From NCBI RefSeq assembly GCF_020379485.1, contig NC_063445.1, forward strand, positions 56,941,422-57,005,421: DNA of 64,000 nt. The letters are read 5' to 3'. Of this stretch, positions 1 through 14,596 are shown piece after piece. A model generated the notes under the pieces. It had not been told where the DNA came from. It saw only the letters and a list, made by a program, of their open reading frames with translations, and searched no databases. The number at the start of each line of letters is the position of its first letter. The stretch's first letter is position 1. This DNA is from Brassica napus. Lineage: Eukaryota; Streptophyta; Magnoliopsida; Brassicales; Brassicaceae. The translations under genes were made by a program, and so were the position numbers.

Positions 1-1210
1 TTATGAATAAAGATAGATTTTTCAATTACTTTTATAACACGTTATCAGCACGAAACTCTAAATCCCTAAGCTAATACCCAAATCGAAAAATCCTAAAACC
101 CTAACCCTAGCCGGCGATCTGACGAACTCTAAACCCCGATCGCGTCTCTTGTTCCCGCATCTGTTACAGCTCGCGTCCGACGATCAAGGCGTTCCCGATC
201 AAGCAACAAAGGACGTCTGCGACCCGATAGAAGCGACTCGATCCATTCCAGCTCGCGTCTCGTTCGTATCCAGCTCGCGGCTCAACTCCTTTGGTGGTCC
301 GATTCAACAATCATCTAAGGTTAAAAAGTAATTCAAAACCTAAGAACCCATAATCCAACATGGATTGATTGATAAAGAATGAAACCCTAAAACCCTAATC
401 TTTATGAATCAAAACCGTATAGTAATAGATCAAAAATCCTAATTGAGTAAATCGAAGCTCTAAAAGTTCGATACCCCAAACCCTAAATCATGTTCCTACA
501 TGATTAAAACCCCAAATCAGGTTTTACAAGTTAAAATCCGATAAACCCTAACCCTATATCTATAAACCCTAAATAATATAAGTATTAGAATTAATTATAT
601 TATAATTATCAAATCACATATTAAAACCCTAATCGGATATTTTGAAATCAAAACTGTTTTCGGTTTTGATCATTGAGGTTTTAAATCTGATTGAAATTGA
701 TGCTATGTTGCTAGAAGTGTTTGACCGTTAAATTGATAGATTTATTTTCTCATCCTGCTTGGTTAATTGTTCATCTAATTTAAAATTGTTTAAACCGACC
801 AGCCTGTTAAAACATTGATTGAATCCGATAGGTTGCTAGCTTGTTTTGCTTATATAATCCGATAGGTTGATAGATTGATTGAGGTTTACTTGTTTAAAAT
901 CCGAATGATCTTATTGCATGATTCTTGAGGTTTAATATCATCTGCTAGGATTGATAGTTTTCTAATCTGATTTGTTTTAAATAGAAACCCTAAATAATTC
1001 GTTTGGTAGGTTATATTGATCTGATTTGGATGTCTTTGAGAATTGAGAATCCGTATGCTAGGTTGATAAATTCATGATAAAATCTAATGTCTTGAGGTTT
1101 AAGATTGTATGCTAAGTTAGATTAAATTGATTGATCTGATTATATGTTTTTGAGGTTTGATAAATTCGGATACTAGATAAATTATTTACACATGGTTTAT
1201 GTTAAATACC

Positions 1211-1350
1211 AATCAGCCTTGAAATCGATTCATTGAAATTCATGCTTGAAATCTATATTCTAGTATTGCTAAAATCAGCCTTAAAACTGATTCATTGAAA
1301 TTCATGCTTGAAATCTATATTCTAGTATTGCTAAAATCAGCCTTGAAACT
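1211..1350 (+). repeat. 62-bp tandem repeat in the Copia-1 leader
   Basis: The unit beginning AATCAGCCTT starts at 1211 and 1273, with a partial third copy at 1335. The units are nearly identical and carry ATTCATGCTTGAAATC and CTAGTATTGCTAAA. It lies in the untranslated leader and codes for nothing recognisable. Confidence 0.8.
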
Positions 1351-4300
1351 GTTTGAGTGATTAATAAATCTTTTTACTAGTCTTGCTAAAATCCATTGAT
1401 TGTTAAACCCTAATTGCATGATTAATTGAATCCGTTTTTGCTAGTCTTGATAAACCATAATATTATGAGCACATAGAAATAGTATTGCTGAGACTTGCTA
1501 GAAATTGACTGATTGATTAAATGCCTTTAAGATTGATAGTCTCATTGTCCTCACAAGATTGAAATCCGAATTGATTGTTTTTAAGAGTAAGGCCGCATGA
1601 AAATTATACCTAAATATTGAGTGATATATGATTTGAGATGTCGAAAATCAACCTGGATTTTGCTGCCCTAAATCTCTCTGGAGATAATTATTTACGGTGG
1701 GCATTGGATACAAAGATTATCCTAAAGTCAAAAAGACTTGGTGAATGTATCATAAAAGGCAATAATGCCAATGAGAAAGATTGATACATGGCAATATTAA
1801 TTATTAGCCATCATCTTATTAAGAGTCTCAAAGATCAGTATCTGACTATAGAGAATCCTCTAGACCTTTGGACAGAGTTAAAAATCGAGATATGATCACC
1901 AAAGAACGGTGTTATTACCAAATGCCCTATTTGATTGGAGGAATCCCAGAATCCAGGACTATAAGTCCGTGGATGAGTCTATTGCTAGCTGGGCAAAATA
2001 ATGGATTACTGATGAGAAACAGTGAATTGAGACCTCCTGGATTAACCCCATTACCTGATACCAATAAGGCCGCAGAAGAAAAAAAAAGGTAACCACGTCC
2101 AGAATGATAGACCACACGGTCATGGCCGTGGAGGGTGGAAAGGACGTGGCCATGGCCACTATAACACATTTGGCCGTGGGAATCACTATGGCAGAGGCCG
2201 TGGGTATCAACCCAATTTGAGCCATGGTCAAGGCAGTGGCCGTGGTATATCCTTTAAACCACAAAGCTCGACCAAATCAGTGTGCCATAGATGTGGAATG
2301 GGGAACCATTGGGCTAAGATATGAAGGACTCCCAAACATTTTTGTGACCTCTATCAAAGAGAGTCTGAAAGGGAAGAATCCTGAAACCCACTTGGTCTAT
2401 AAAGATGGTGAAAATAATTTCGAACATGATCAAGATGATCTTATGGAATATGAGACTTATGATTGCCTAAAAGAATCAAGTTGATAATCTGATTTCGACA
2501 TCAAACTTGTGTGATTGCTTTGCTTGTATGCTTTCTCTGATTTTTATCTCCTTGAATTTATTTCTATTACATTGTCTGCTTAGATTAAATGAATGAATGA
2601 TTTTTCTATATGAGTACACTGAAAAACGCCAATATAAGTACTAAAGCAGGTATCGCCAGTCTGAAAGAAGACTATGGCTAGGCTAATATATTATTGCCTA
2701 AGGGTATGCATCTAGAAATCAGTGATGCCTTATATTCACCCAGCTCTAAGAGCAAGAGCAGCCTATTGAGTTTTAAAGATATAAGAATGAATGGTTTCCA
2801 TATTGAAACAATGGGCGAAGGAAACAAAGAGTTCCTTCAGATATATGTATAAAATCGCCCAAGGCCATAATAAGTCCTAAAGACTATACCTGCATTCTCT
2901 ACTGACCTAGACTATGCATAGATCAGTATGATAGAGGCTAAAAGCCTGCGAAAATATACACTTTATGGCACGACCGGATTGGCCATCCTGGTCCAAACAT
3001 GATGCGAAAATTGATATTCAAAAGGCACACATTAAAAGATAAGAAGAGTTATCCCAAAGAATCTCACGTGTGTAGCATGTACACAAGGGAAACTCATTAG
3101 GCCATCACCAGTAAAACGGCTACGAGCCCCTTTTTCATAAATAAAGACTATATGTCTAGATAATACTGGTGAATACATGTCCCAAGCGTTTAAATGATTA
3201 TGGTATGTCCATGGGGGTAAGTGTGGACAATTCTGTGATACATGTCCATACCAAGAACGGCTTGGCCGAAATCTTTTAAAACGCAAATAGCTGATTGATA
3301 GACCATAACTTATGAGGTCAAAACTCTCATTCACAGCTTGGGCCACACGAAATTTACATGCACCTAAGTTAATACGCATCAGGCCATTTAGTGAGCATAG
3401 ATATCCCCTATCACAATTATTAACGGGTCAAGAGCCAGACATACCCCATCATAAGACATTTGGATGTGCTGTCTATGTACTAATTGCTCCACCACAGAGA
3501 ACTAAGATGGGACCTCAAAAGGAGGATGGAGATATATGTTGGATATGATTCTCCCACAATAATAAAGTACTTTGAGCCAACTATGGGTGATTATATTTGA
3601 GGCCAGGTACACGGATTATTTTAAGACCAGGAGGAGAAAAATAATAAAGCTGGTAAAAGAATGGTAAAAGAAATAGAATGGAATCAACCATCAATGTCTT
3701 GGCAAGATCCTCGGACTAAAGAATGTGAAATAGACGTCCAAAGATTATACATTTACAAAGCTAGCTAATCAAATGCCAGACACATTTGCTGACCCGAAAA
3801 AGAATGACTAAGTCATATATAAACCAGCTTGTAAAGCACCAACGAATTTGATGTCCAAGAAGAGACACAGTCAAGTTGCTACAGAGTCTAGACAACGTAT
3901 GAAACGTGGTAGACCAAATAGGTTCCAAAAGATAAGAATCCTCGGAAACAAAAGAAAGGTGCAGAGAATGATAATCAAAATCCAAATCCGAGGTTACTAA
4001 GGAAACCATCCCAGACATGGAGATAAGGCCGGCCGGCTCTAAGGTACAGGTACCAAACAATGTAGCTTGGGACGCCAAGCTGCAAAGTATTAAAGGTCCT
4101 GATAATAATGAATCTCAATCGATTATATCATGTCTGGAACATAATGGAACCAATAAGGAATGTCGACATAAGATGATTTATTTGCATACAAGGTAGCACT
4201 TGAATTTATGAATATAAGCGAGGATCATGAACCCACGTCAATATAAGAGTGCGCACTCGTAGAACAGATTGGATTGAATGGAAACGTGGGGTTAAATAGT

Positions 4301-5460
4301 TTAAGGAAGAAAGGCGTATTTGGCCATATGATTAAGACGCCATATGATGTTAAAACCAGTGGATATAAATGGGTCTTGTGAGGAATAGAAATCGTGAGAT
4401 ATAAAGCTGATGTTGCACAAGGATTCTCACAAAGACCAGTAATAGATTATGAGGAGACATACTCCCATGTGGTGGATGCAACTACTTTTAGATTTCTCAT
4501 AAGTCTGGCTATATAAGAGAGAAAATTAGACTTGCAGCAAGTTGATGTAGTGACTGCATATTTATATGGTCCACTGGATAATGAAAGTACTAGAGGGTAT
4601 TGAGCTGAAAGTACAGCAAGTTCTCGAGAACAATATTGATAATCATCAAAGTATATGATCTGAATATCCTAGGAACCTCTGGATACAATTTCCAAACAGT
4701 TGAATATCTCAAGAAAGAGTTTGAGATGAAAGATCTTGGAAAACAAAGTTTTGTTTGGGATTACAGCTTGAGTACATTAACAATGAAATCCTTGTGCATC
4801 AAATAGTATATACAGAAAAGGGTACTCAAGAGATTTAATATGGACCAGTCTCACCCATTATCTAGTACATGGGCGTGAGATCACTTGTTTTGGACACTGA
4901 TCCATTCAGTCCAAAGGTGGACGATAAAGAAGTCCATTTAGTCCTGAGATGGACGATGCAGAAGTCTTGTTTTAGACACTGATCTGATTGGTCCATAAGA
5001 AGGACGATGAAGAAGCCTTTGATTTTGGTTTATTTTATACTAACCAGCCCAAAGAGGGGTTATTTGGTTTTGTTGATTTGTTTTCAGACAGGTTATGTTT
5101 TACACATGGTGGTACACGCATATCACAGCAACATCATCCAAGATTTCGTGTGTGTGTATTTGAGGTCGATGACTCAATATGTTCGATCAGATTGTGGCAT
5201 GACCGATGGTAAAGAAGAACCAACTATCATGTTCGATGACGAAGCATATTTTGCCCAAGATCTTCATCACCCACGGATTGCAGAAAATTGGAGAGGTCTA
5301 AGGGACCTTCAGTATTGTCCAAATCAGGGGGACTAATGTGTGTTGTACTCTTTTTCCTTCACCATGGTTTTGTTCCAATTGGGTTTTCCTGGTAAGGTTT
5401 TAATGAGAGAACATTAAAGCACATTACAAGCTCTAAATGGTTATGATATCCAAAGGGGAG

Positions 5461-5602
5461 TGTTATGAACCATATTGTGGATGTCTCATAACCAAGAGAT
5501 TATGATTTGTAATCTTTCCATTTATCTATGACGATGTAATCTCCTATATAAAGAACCTCTATGTTATGAATAAAAATAGACTTTTCCATTACTTTTATAA
5601 CA
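5461..5602 (+). repeat. 3' LTR of Copia-1
   Basis: It starts TGTTATGAAC and ends TTATAACA, so it has TG...CA ends with a short inverted repeat (TGTTAT/ATAACA). It directly follows the purine tract ending at 5460. It contains a TATA-like CTATATAAAG. The last 39 bases are repeated with small changes at window positions 1-39. At 142 bp it is a short LTR. Confidence 0.85.
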
Positions 5603-5760
5603 AAAACTCATTTTATCTTGCTCTAATGCGGAAGTTTAGGTAAAAAACGGAACTATAGTTATCTTGCTAAAAAAGAATTATTATAAAATTAAGATAAAGT
5701 ATGGAACTTTGTTGTACCTTCATAGACAAGACCAGAGCTCGTGTACTTGTGTTCATGTCT
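5603..5760 (+). repeat. 158-bp dispersed repeat, copy 1
   Basis: This stretch matches 40087-40244 over its full length with no net length change and only a handful of differences by eye. It starts AAAACTCATTTTATC and ends TTCATGTCT. It begins exactly where the Copia-1 LTR ends, so the copia probably inserted into this repeat; AAAAC would be the expected 5-bp target duplication. Confidence 0.8.
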
Positions 5761-7560
5761 ACAAATTGAGATCATAGCGAAAGCCAACATCAAACTCTCA
5801 CCCACATTACTAACAAGTCTAAAATATGCTGACGAAACTATACACAAAGCAACGAACCTGCCTCGATGCAGTTCCTCTTCCACAAACTGCTTGCAAGTCT
5901 GAAGACACCAGAAGAAGATCACAATGGGCATCAAGGTTTTGCATCTTTAGCCATCGCAATGTACTTGTCAACTTGTTTGTCTACAAAGTCACAAATCTGT
6001 AAGATCAAGTCTCATACTCAAGTCCTCTCAAACTAAACAATCAAGAGCAAGCAACCATATGTAAGAGACGTACCTTATTTTATATGGCTCAGTGACTTGT
6101 AATACTGCAGCAAACTCATCTTTTGTTTCCTAAGCCAGCTTCACATGTAAAACACTCTCTTTATCTTCGGTGGAAGAGCCAAAGTCAAACAAAGCTCTAC
6201 TAGAAACATAGAAAGAAAGAGATTTGTGTATGTAAGAACACAAGTATATACTAGTAACCTAGTTATTGTGATTATCATAGAAACTCAATGTAACATGTTC
6301 AAATAAAACACCTTGTCATGTTCAAATAAAACACCTTGTCAACGGTCTGCTTTCCTACCTAAATTCTATCAGCTCTTATCATAAGCAATGGAGACGACAA
6401 AAAAAATAGAACAGAGACTAACATGAGGTCCTTAAGCTTATAGATTGGAATGCAAGTGTCCTTTGCATTCTCATATCATTCTCCTCCTGATCGTAATACA
6501 ATCCTCCACTCATCACATGTCATTATAAAGAAAAAGTTTTAGAAAATTTATGACGTAAGTCACTTTAGTTTATACGATCAGAACATTAAGAAACAACTGC
6601 CATGAGGATAACAAGCAACAATGCCTAGTTTAATTTTACAGACCGAACATACTTCTAACTTCAATAACAAGACAAAGAAGGAAACTTTATAACATACAAC
6701 TACACACAAGAACAACAACACCAACATGAAAAAAATGCATATTAGCAAACATTGACTTGATGATAACAACAAGAACAGCTTAAACACCCCAAGTATTGTA
6801 GATAAGAAGCTGTTTGTTAAGAGACAACAACGAGACAGAACAACTTACAGGATTGCTCAATGTGTAGCCGCTTGATAAGAGACAAAAGAGACCCCATATT
6901 TTGTTTTTCTTTCACTGAAAATCATGTAATCGACGACAAAGAGTTAAACCAAATTTTTTTTTATCTTTCCTTACAAATTAAATCACAGTAACGAGCTAAA
7001 GAACATGTAAACACAATTTTTTCCTTACCTGATTCCATCGTTCTTTAATCGTGGCTAAAGAGGAAATGAAGAAAGAAGATGAAACCGAGAAGAGACTCTT
7101 CCTTGATTAAACGAGGATACGAAGAACATGCATGGCGAAGTTGTGACAAATTGAAATTGACGGATCGAATAAGAAAAGAAGCCAGAAGAGATCGCCTTTG
7201 TACTCGCCCGAAAAGAAGCCATTTGTCTTTGTTTCATTTGTCGGTCAGAGCCCGAGAGTCAAAGTGAGGATGTTTGTGCGGATCCCCGCGCGTCCCGCGG
7301 AATACACCGAACCCATCCCGCTTCTGGTCCAGGCCCACAAAAAAAATCGGACCTGAATCTTAGTGACCAATCTCGTCCCGCAACAAGTCCAAACGGGCCG
7401 GGCCCGCGGGCAGGTTCAAATTTTGCGATCTCTGCTGAATGCTTTTATTGGTTAACGATGCTGTTACAAATAAACCCGGTTGGAAACCGGTTTAATTCCA
7501 AACCCGGTTTGAACCAGATATTTTTTAATCCGCGAAGACAAACACCGAAAGGGGCTAAAA
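5761..7560. other. Repeat-derived intergenic DNA upstream of the CDKC gene
   Basis: No convincing gene is visible. A 21-base block near 5764 (AAATTGAGATCATAGCGAAAG) recurs near 42191 next to an RPA-like fragment. This suggests the first part belongs to the same mobile family. A minus-strand open stretch at 5689-5934 has cysteines but no family I recognise. A short direct duplication of an AACACCTTGTC-containing segment occurs near 6294-6340. The right end (7000-7560) is the likely promoter of the kinase gene. Confidence 0.4.
7265..7430. repeat. GC-rich CCCGCGG-type repeat block
   Basis: A compact block of CCCGCG, GGCCCGCGGG and related words sits in otherwise AT-rich DNA. It looks like the subterminal repeat region of a small DNA transposon. 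No terminal repeat or target duplication could be paired, so the assignment is open. Confidence 0.35.
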
Positions 7561-7581
7561 CCTTGTAATAGAAAAGCCGGC

Positions 7582-7583
<2 letters not shown>

Positions 7584-7615
<32 letters not shown>
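7584..7615 (+). repeat. (GA)n microsatellite in the CDKC 5' leader
   Basis: An uninterrupted GA run of about 16 units lies roughly 35 bases before the kinase start codon, in the probable 5' UTR. Confidence 0.9.
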
Positions 7616-7617
<2 letters not shown>

Positions 7618-7649
7618 AAGAAGTTATCCGATTCAATTCGTCGGAGAAC

Positions 7650-10088
<2,439 letters not shown>

Positions 10089-10363
10089 ACACTCTCATGT
10101 GGTGTGGTCTGGTCTTGACTTGTCTCAAAGGCAATTGTGATTCTAGTAATGAAGACTTATCTTGGAGAAAACAAGAATCTGTGATGTTGTATTTCCATGT
10201 CTTTATGGCATTTTCCCAAACATTGTAGTGAATATGTATGTTTAGATATTGTTTACACGACCAAGCTTTTATAAATCAGAACACAGGAAACCAAATTGGA
10301 GTTTCCTTATCTTTATTATATATTTCTCAATGTTCTAAAACTCTTTCAAAATATGATTTACAA

Positions 10364-10560
10364 TTCAAATCGGTTTAAACTGTTTTAAATTAGTGATCTA
10401 AAATTAGATTTAAATCAATATAAATGTCTAAACCGATTTAAATTAGTCTGATCTAAATAAATAAAAAAATATTAGTGTAAATCACAAAATTTATCTAATT
10501 TATATATAACTTTTATAATTGATCGAAATAATTTTATAATTAAAGTCAAAATTAAAATTT
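10364..10560. repeat. AT-rich repeat with GGTTTAAAC words, copy 1
   Basis: This stretch carries alternating AAATCGGTTTAAAC and CTAAATTAG words and resembles 11818-12000 in order and orientation. It lies between the kinase and carrier genes. The rest of 10089-10765 is the probable kinase 3' UTR and AT-rich spacer. Confidence 0.5.
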
Positions 10561-10765
10561 TAAATGTAAATGTAGAATATATAAAAAAAAACAATAATGA
10601 AGCGCCTAAGTTACATCATAAGATTTTTTGAACTTTTTTTTTTTTTTTGTAACAAGTGGTTTTCACAAACAATATGCCCAAGTAAAAGTACAAAGCTTCA
10701 GATTCAGAGTAAAAACCCAAAACAAAAAAAATCTCCTCAGAAGTAACTTGAAGCCATAAGACCAC

Positions 10766-12747
10766 CTATTGTGTTGATTCCACCTTCATGACAACTTTCA
10801 TGAACTCATACACAAAGTAACTAATCGCTGCTGAAGGCAAAACCTGCAATAATCAGAGGATTAACAAAGCTGTAAGCAAAAATTTAAAGAGAATTATTAG
10901 TTTTAACGAATAATCATACCTGCAATAAGCTGGGAATCAAGCCAGCATATAGAGCAGGAACACCACCATGTTCAACAATCTTCACACAAGTAGCCACAGC
11001 GCTCAACCTCCCCTAATGCGACTGCATTTGCAAATGCCTTCTCACAACTTCAAACGGATAACTCGCCGCTCCGAGCACGCCCCAGCGATTGCTCCGTACA
11101 GCAAAGTCCTCAAAGGACCGAGCTCGAGCTGATCAAAAGCATTCAGCTCATCGCCTTCTTGTCTCACGTGTTCAAGCCACTTCTTACCTTCCGGCGTATG
11201 AAGGTAAGCTGACTTCAGAATGTCATAGACGCCGTAGAACACAGCTCCCGCAGGAGCCATGCTCACAAGCGAAGGCACAAGGCCTATAACGAGAAGAAAC
11301 CTTCTGTCTGAACCATGTGGCGGAACGCGCCGACCACACCGCCTAACGCCTCCCCGCCAGGTGCAACCATAACCGTTCTCACGGTGTCTAGCGGTAGACA
11401 AAGCAAGCTAGCTGTTACTCTGGCGGCTGCACACCGGCGATAAACCTCTCGAAGTTAGTGGTTTCTTCGTTCCCGGAGAGCTTCAGAAGGTGGCCTCTAT
11501 ATGTATCGTATGCATAGAAGTTGATGGACTTGAAAGGAGCGGTTCTGAGAATGTTAACCAAGTTCCCTTTCCAGAATCCTCTAATGCCTTCGGTTGTCGC
11601 GATTCTTTGAATGAGTCCAAGAAGGTTTCTTTGCTCTCTACGGACTATGTACTCTAGCTTCATCCACTCTAGTGGTGCAATGCAAGTTCTGTCTCAAACC
11701 AAAAGCCTATAACCCAATGAGCCACCCCAAACAACTTCAACAGCCAAATTAACACTAAGCAATGTTCTACAAATTCGGTTATATCTGAAACAATTTTCTT
11801 AAAAAAAGTGATTTTATGCGATTCAAACCAGTTTAAACAATTCTAAATTGATTAAAATTAGTTTAAATCGATCTAAATTGATATATATCTGTTTAATCAA
11901 GTAATAATATTAGTAAAGATCCATATATTTGTCTAATTTTTTTTTTGTACATCTAATTTTTATAATTAAGCAAAATAATTTCATAATTAAGAAAATCACT
12001 TAGTATCATAATAGTTCAATAGTTAGTCTTAAGGTGTAAAATATCTAGTATAAGTGTAAAATAATTGTAATATAAGTGTAATAGTTCAAAATAATTTCAT
12101 AATTAAACACAAAAAAAAAAACTAAAATATCTAATATAAGTGTAAAATATATTAAAAAAATAATATTCTTAATCCTAGTTACCAGCTAGTGATTTCTTGA
12201 ACATTGATATTGATACTAAGTAGTAAGTAACCATAACACACTAGAAAGTCTACACTTAAAGACTAACTATTGAACTATAATGATACAAATCTAATATAAA
12301 CCTCTCATGAGTATCAAAGTAAAGAAGGAGAAAGAGAGACCTTGAAACCATGGCTGCAAAAGCTCCAGCCCATAGATGCTTGGTGGTGTAGAGAGCAGCT
12401 CCTGATCCATTCTCCTTAACGCTAATCTTGTTCCCACCAGCTTCTTGGATCAACACAGAGTCTTTCAACTGAAGAGATTGACAACCGTTTTGACCATTAT
12501 ACCCTTCACTTTCTTCTTCCTTAATAGATAAACTGACTGACAAAAATATAGCTCCTTTGGTCCTGTCTCGTCTCCTAAACTTCAAAAAACTCGACTTTCC
12601 GACAAAACACATTGAACGGACTGTGCAGTTCTTACAGAGAACAAAAGAGACAGACGAGGAAGGAACATAATTGTCGAGAAACGATCCTCCGTGATCTAAT
12701 GATTCTGATCTGATTGCGTCAGCAAGACATCGATCAAGGCCACGCAT
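10766..12747 (-). pseudogene. Mitochondrial substrate carrier family gene, frameshifted
   Basis: This reads as the counterpart of At5g64970. On the minus strand, exon 1 is 12747-12341 (ATG to ATGGTTTCAAG), exon 2 is 11688-10920 and exon 3 is 10843-10766 (ends VESTQ). Carrier hallmarks include TCIAPLE, GFWKGNLVNILRTAPFKSINFYAYD and FYGVYDILKSAYLHTPEGKK. The reading frame breaks at least four times: an extra base near 11431, about four missing bases near 11284, a missing base near 11070, and another loss near 11013 that puts a stop after MQSH. The first frameshift removes about half the carrier domain. PLE is followed by W where the family has R/K. Splice sites remain normal, so it may still be transcribed. 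Sequencing error could explain one break but hardly all of them. Confidence 0.85.
11818..12000. repeat. AT-rich repeat with AGTTTAAAC words, copy 2
   Basis: It lies in intron 1 of the carrier pseudogene and shares word order with 10364-10560 (CAGTTTAAAC, TAAATTGAT, TAATTTTTATAATTAA). The two are probably relics of one small element family. Confidence 0.5.
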
Positions 12748-13093
12748 TTTTACTGAGTTTCAATTAGAAAGCCTTCTCAAGCGTCAAGCTTTAAGCTTTC
12801 ATCTATGTCACTGCTCTCACTACTACCATCGTTCTCGGCGGAAAAGAATATTAGGTGGTGCCTTTTTCTGGTGATGATAGAAATTTTGTTGACACGTCAT
12901 CACTCATTTTCTATGGTTTAATGGGTCTAATATTATGGACCGAACTTAGGCTTCCAGCCCGTTAGTATCCGCCCTGCACAGTTCACAATACCATGAGAAC
13001 TGAGAAAGGACATGGAATCAAAGAGCTAAATATTGATAGAGAACATAAAACTTGGATTCAGATTGTTACATAGACTCGTTCCATGTATTAAAC

Positions 13094-13747
13094 TAGGCCT
13101 GGGCAAAATAACCGGAACCGAAGAACCGAACCGAAATCCCGAAACCGGAACCGGACCAATACCCTCAAATACTCGAACGGTTCCTATATTTTTATATCCG
13201 AAATAACCGAACCGAACCGGAACCGAACCGAGAACCGAACAGGTACCCGAATATATAAAAATATTAATTATATATACATATAACATCACTAAATATATAT
13301 TTTTAATTTAAAATTCTATTAAAAATATTTGAAAATAGTTGAGGATAACTAAATTATTATAAAGTATCCAAACTACCCGAAAGTATCCGAAACTATCCGG
13401 ATATTTTTATCCGAAATATCCAAAGTAATCCGAAATATCCAAATTTTTTATCTAAATCATCCTAATTATTTGATATTTTACCTTAAATAACCAATATTTT
13501 ATCCAAATTATCCAAACTACCCGAACTATCCGAACCCGAACCAGATCCAAATGAGAACCGAACTTTTTATGGATATTTTCCGGTTCCTACATTTACTATC
13601 CGAACCGAACCGAACCCGAAACTATCCGAACCGAACCGAACCGAAAATAGGTCGAGTACTAAATGGATCCTCTAGCCCCTATCCGAACTACCCGAAACCC
13701 GAAATACCCGAACCGAACCGAACCGATACCCGAAATGCCCAGGCCTA
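13094..13747 (+). mobile_element. hAT-like non-autonomous element with AACCG repeats (copy A)
   Basis: It starts TAGGCCTGGGCA and ends TGCCCAGGCCTA, a 12-bp terminal inverted repeat. It is flanked by 8-bp duplications TATTAAAC (13086-13093) and TATCAAAC (13748-13755) with one mismatch. Eight-base duplications and the TIR style fit hAT. The two subterminal zones are dense arrays of CCGAACCGAACC and ACCCGAA words around an AT-rich centre. No transposase is encoded. The same family occurs inverted at 34702-35339. Confidence 0.85.
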
Positions 13748-13784
13748 TATCAAACTATGGATGTAATAATAAAAATTCAGAGAT

Positions 13785-14099
13785 GTGGATGAAGTTGAGA
13801 TTGAGCCTTCAAGCTCGCTCAGCTTGATCCCCAGACTTGCATTAAGTGAATCAAAACCTCCTATCAAGTACGAGAATATGATGCCTTTTTTCAAAAAAAA
13901 AGTACGAGAATATGGAATGGAAGACAGTTCGAGGGAGAGGAAAGCGTGGCTGTGGAGACCGTGGCTCCTATCACTAGTCATTGTCTTTATTACCATTGAA
14001 AGAGTATCTAGTCTCTACCTTTGTTTCATTGGTTTGGGATTCAATATTTCAGGAAGCTTGTTTCGTGTAAATTTTTCCCGTTCGGTTTTATTCTTATAA
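13785..14099 (+). CDS. Small open reading frame of unknown nature
   Basis: A 104-codon frame starts MDEVEIEPSSSLSLIPRL and has one hydrophobic stretch (about residues 60-90) that could cross a membrane. I recognise no family and see no supporting splice or promoter signals. It lies between two hAT-like elements, where the Arabidopsis order would place small uncharacterised genes. It could be a gene remnant or chance. Confidence 0.2.
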   Translation: MDEVEIEPSSSLSLIPRLALSESKPPIKYENMMPFFKKKVREYGMEDSSRERKAWLWRPWLLSLVIVFITIERVSSLYLCFIGLGFNISGSLFRVNFSRSVLFL

Positions 14100-14420
14100 T
14101 AGTTTATATTTTAATTTGAAAACTTTTAATCAAAGCAAAAATAATAATAATAAAAATAATAATAAAAATTCTTCTAGATGGTCCAAAAATCACTTTCACT
14201 TTGATATTCAGTTAGCAGCTAACTTGTGAATGGAGAAGATGGAAATGTTCAAACAAATCCTGGAGGCTTCATAATTCAGAATTTGAACGTGGCTTGATGA
14301 ATCCGAATCTTTTAGTTTTGAGTATTTGTATGATTGTATCACTGCAGCTTGTTCTGTTTGACTTGATTATTCAGACTATATTTGATTAGTAATGTTAGGT
14401 GGTATTTATAAAGCAACCGA

Positions 14421-14471
14421 GATTCCGTGGCCCAATGGATAAGGCGCTGGTCTACGAAACCCAGCGGAGTC
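14421..14471 (+). pseudogene. tRNA-Arg (ACG) relic with internal deletion
   Basis: The D arm (TGGCCCAATGGATAAGGCG) and the anticodon arm (CTGGTCTACGAAACC) are intact, with anticodon ACG. The sequence then jumps to the 3' acceptor half, CAGCGGAGTC. About 22 bases are missing, including the variable region and most of the T arm with the B box. The 5' acceptor GATTCCG still pairs with CGGAGTC through one G-T wobble. It should not yield a normal tRNA. Confidence 0.85.
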
Positions 14472-14596
14472 ACTTATCTTTCTGTTTTTACTATTTTTCC
14501 CCTGTTTCGACACTTCCATACGTGTTTTTAATCTGGGAATAAAATCTTTCGCAGATAAACGACCTCAATTACTGTACTACATACTATACATGTATG

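Larger units (their letters stand above)
1..5602 (+). mobile_element. Degenerate Ty1/copia retrotransposon (Copia-1)
   Basis: The window opens inside the 5' LTR: bases 1-39 match the end of the LTR seen again at 5564-5602. A leader of about 1.6 kb follows, rich in AAACCCTAA-type words. A gag-like start at 1638 reads MSKINLDFAALNLSGDNY and runs into a stop at about 1782. Further on are a CCHC-like zinc-knuckle remnant (about 2280-2330), an integrase-like stretch (3312-3548) and short reverse-transcriptase-like pieces (4380-4800), all broken by stops. A purine tract (AAAGGGGAG) lies directly before the 3' LTR. The element is dead as a coding unit. Copia assignment rests on the gag and integrase style and the LTR layout; the exact family is unknown. 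Confidence 0.8.
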
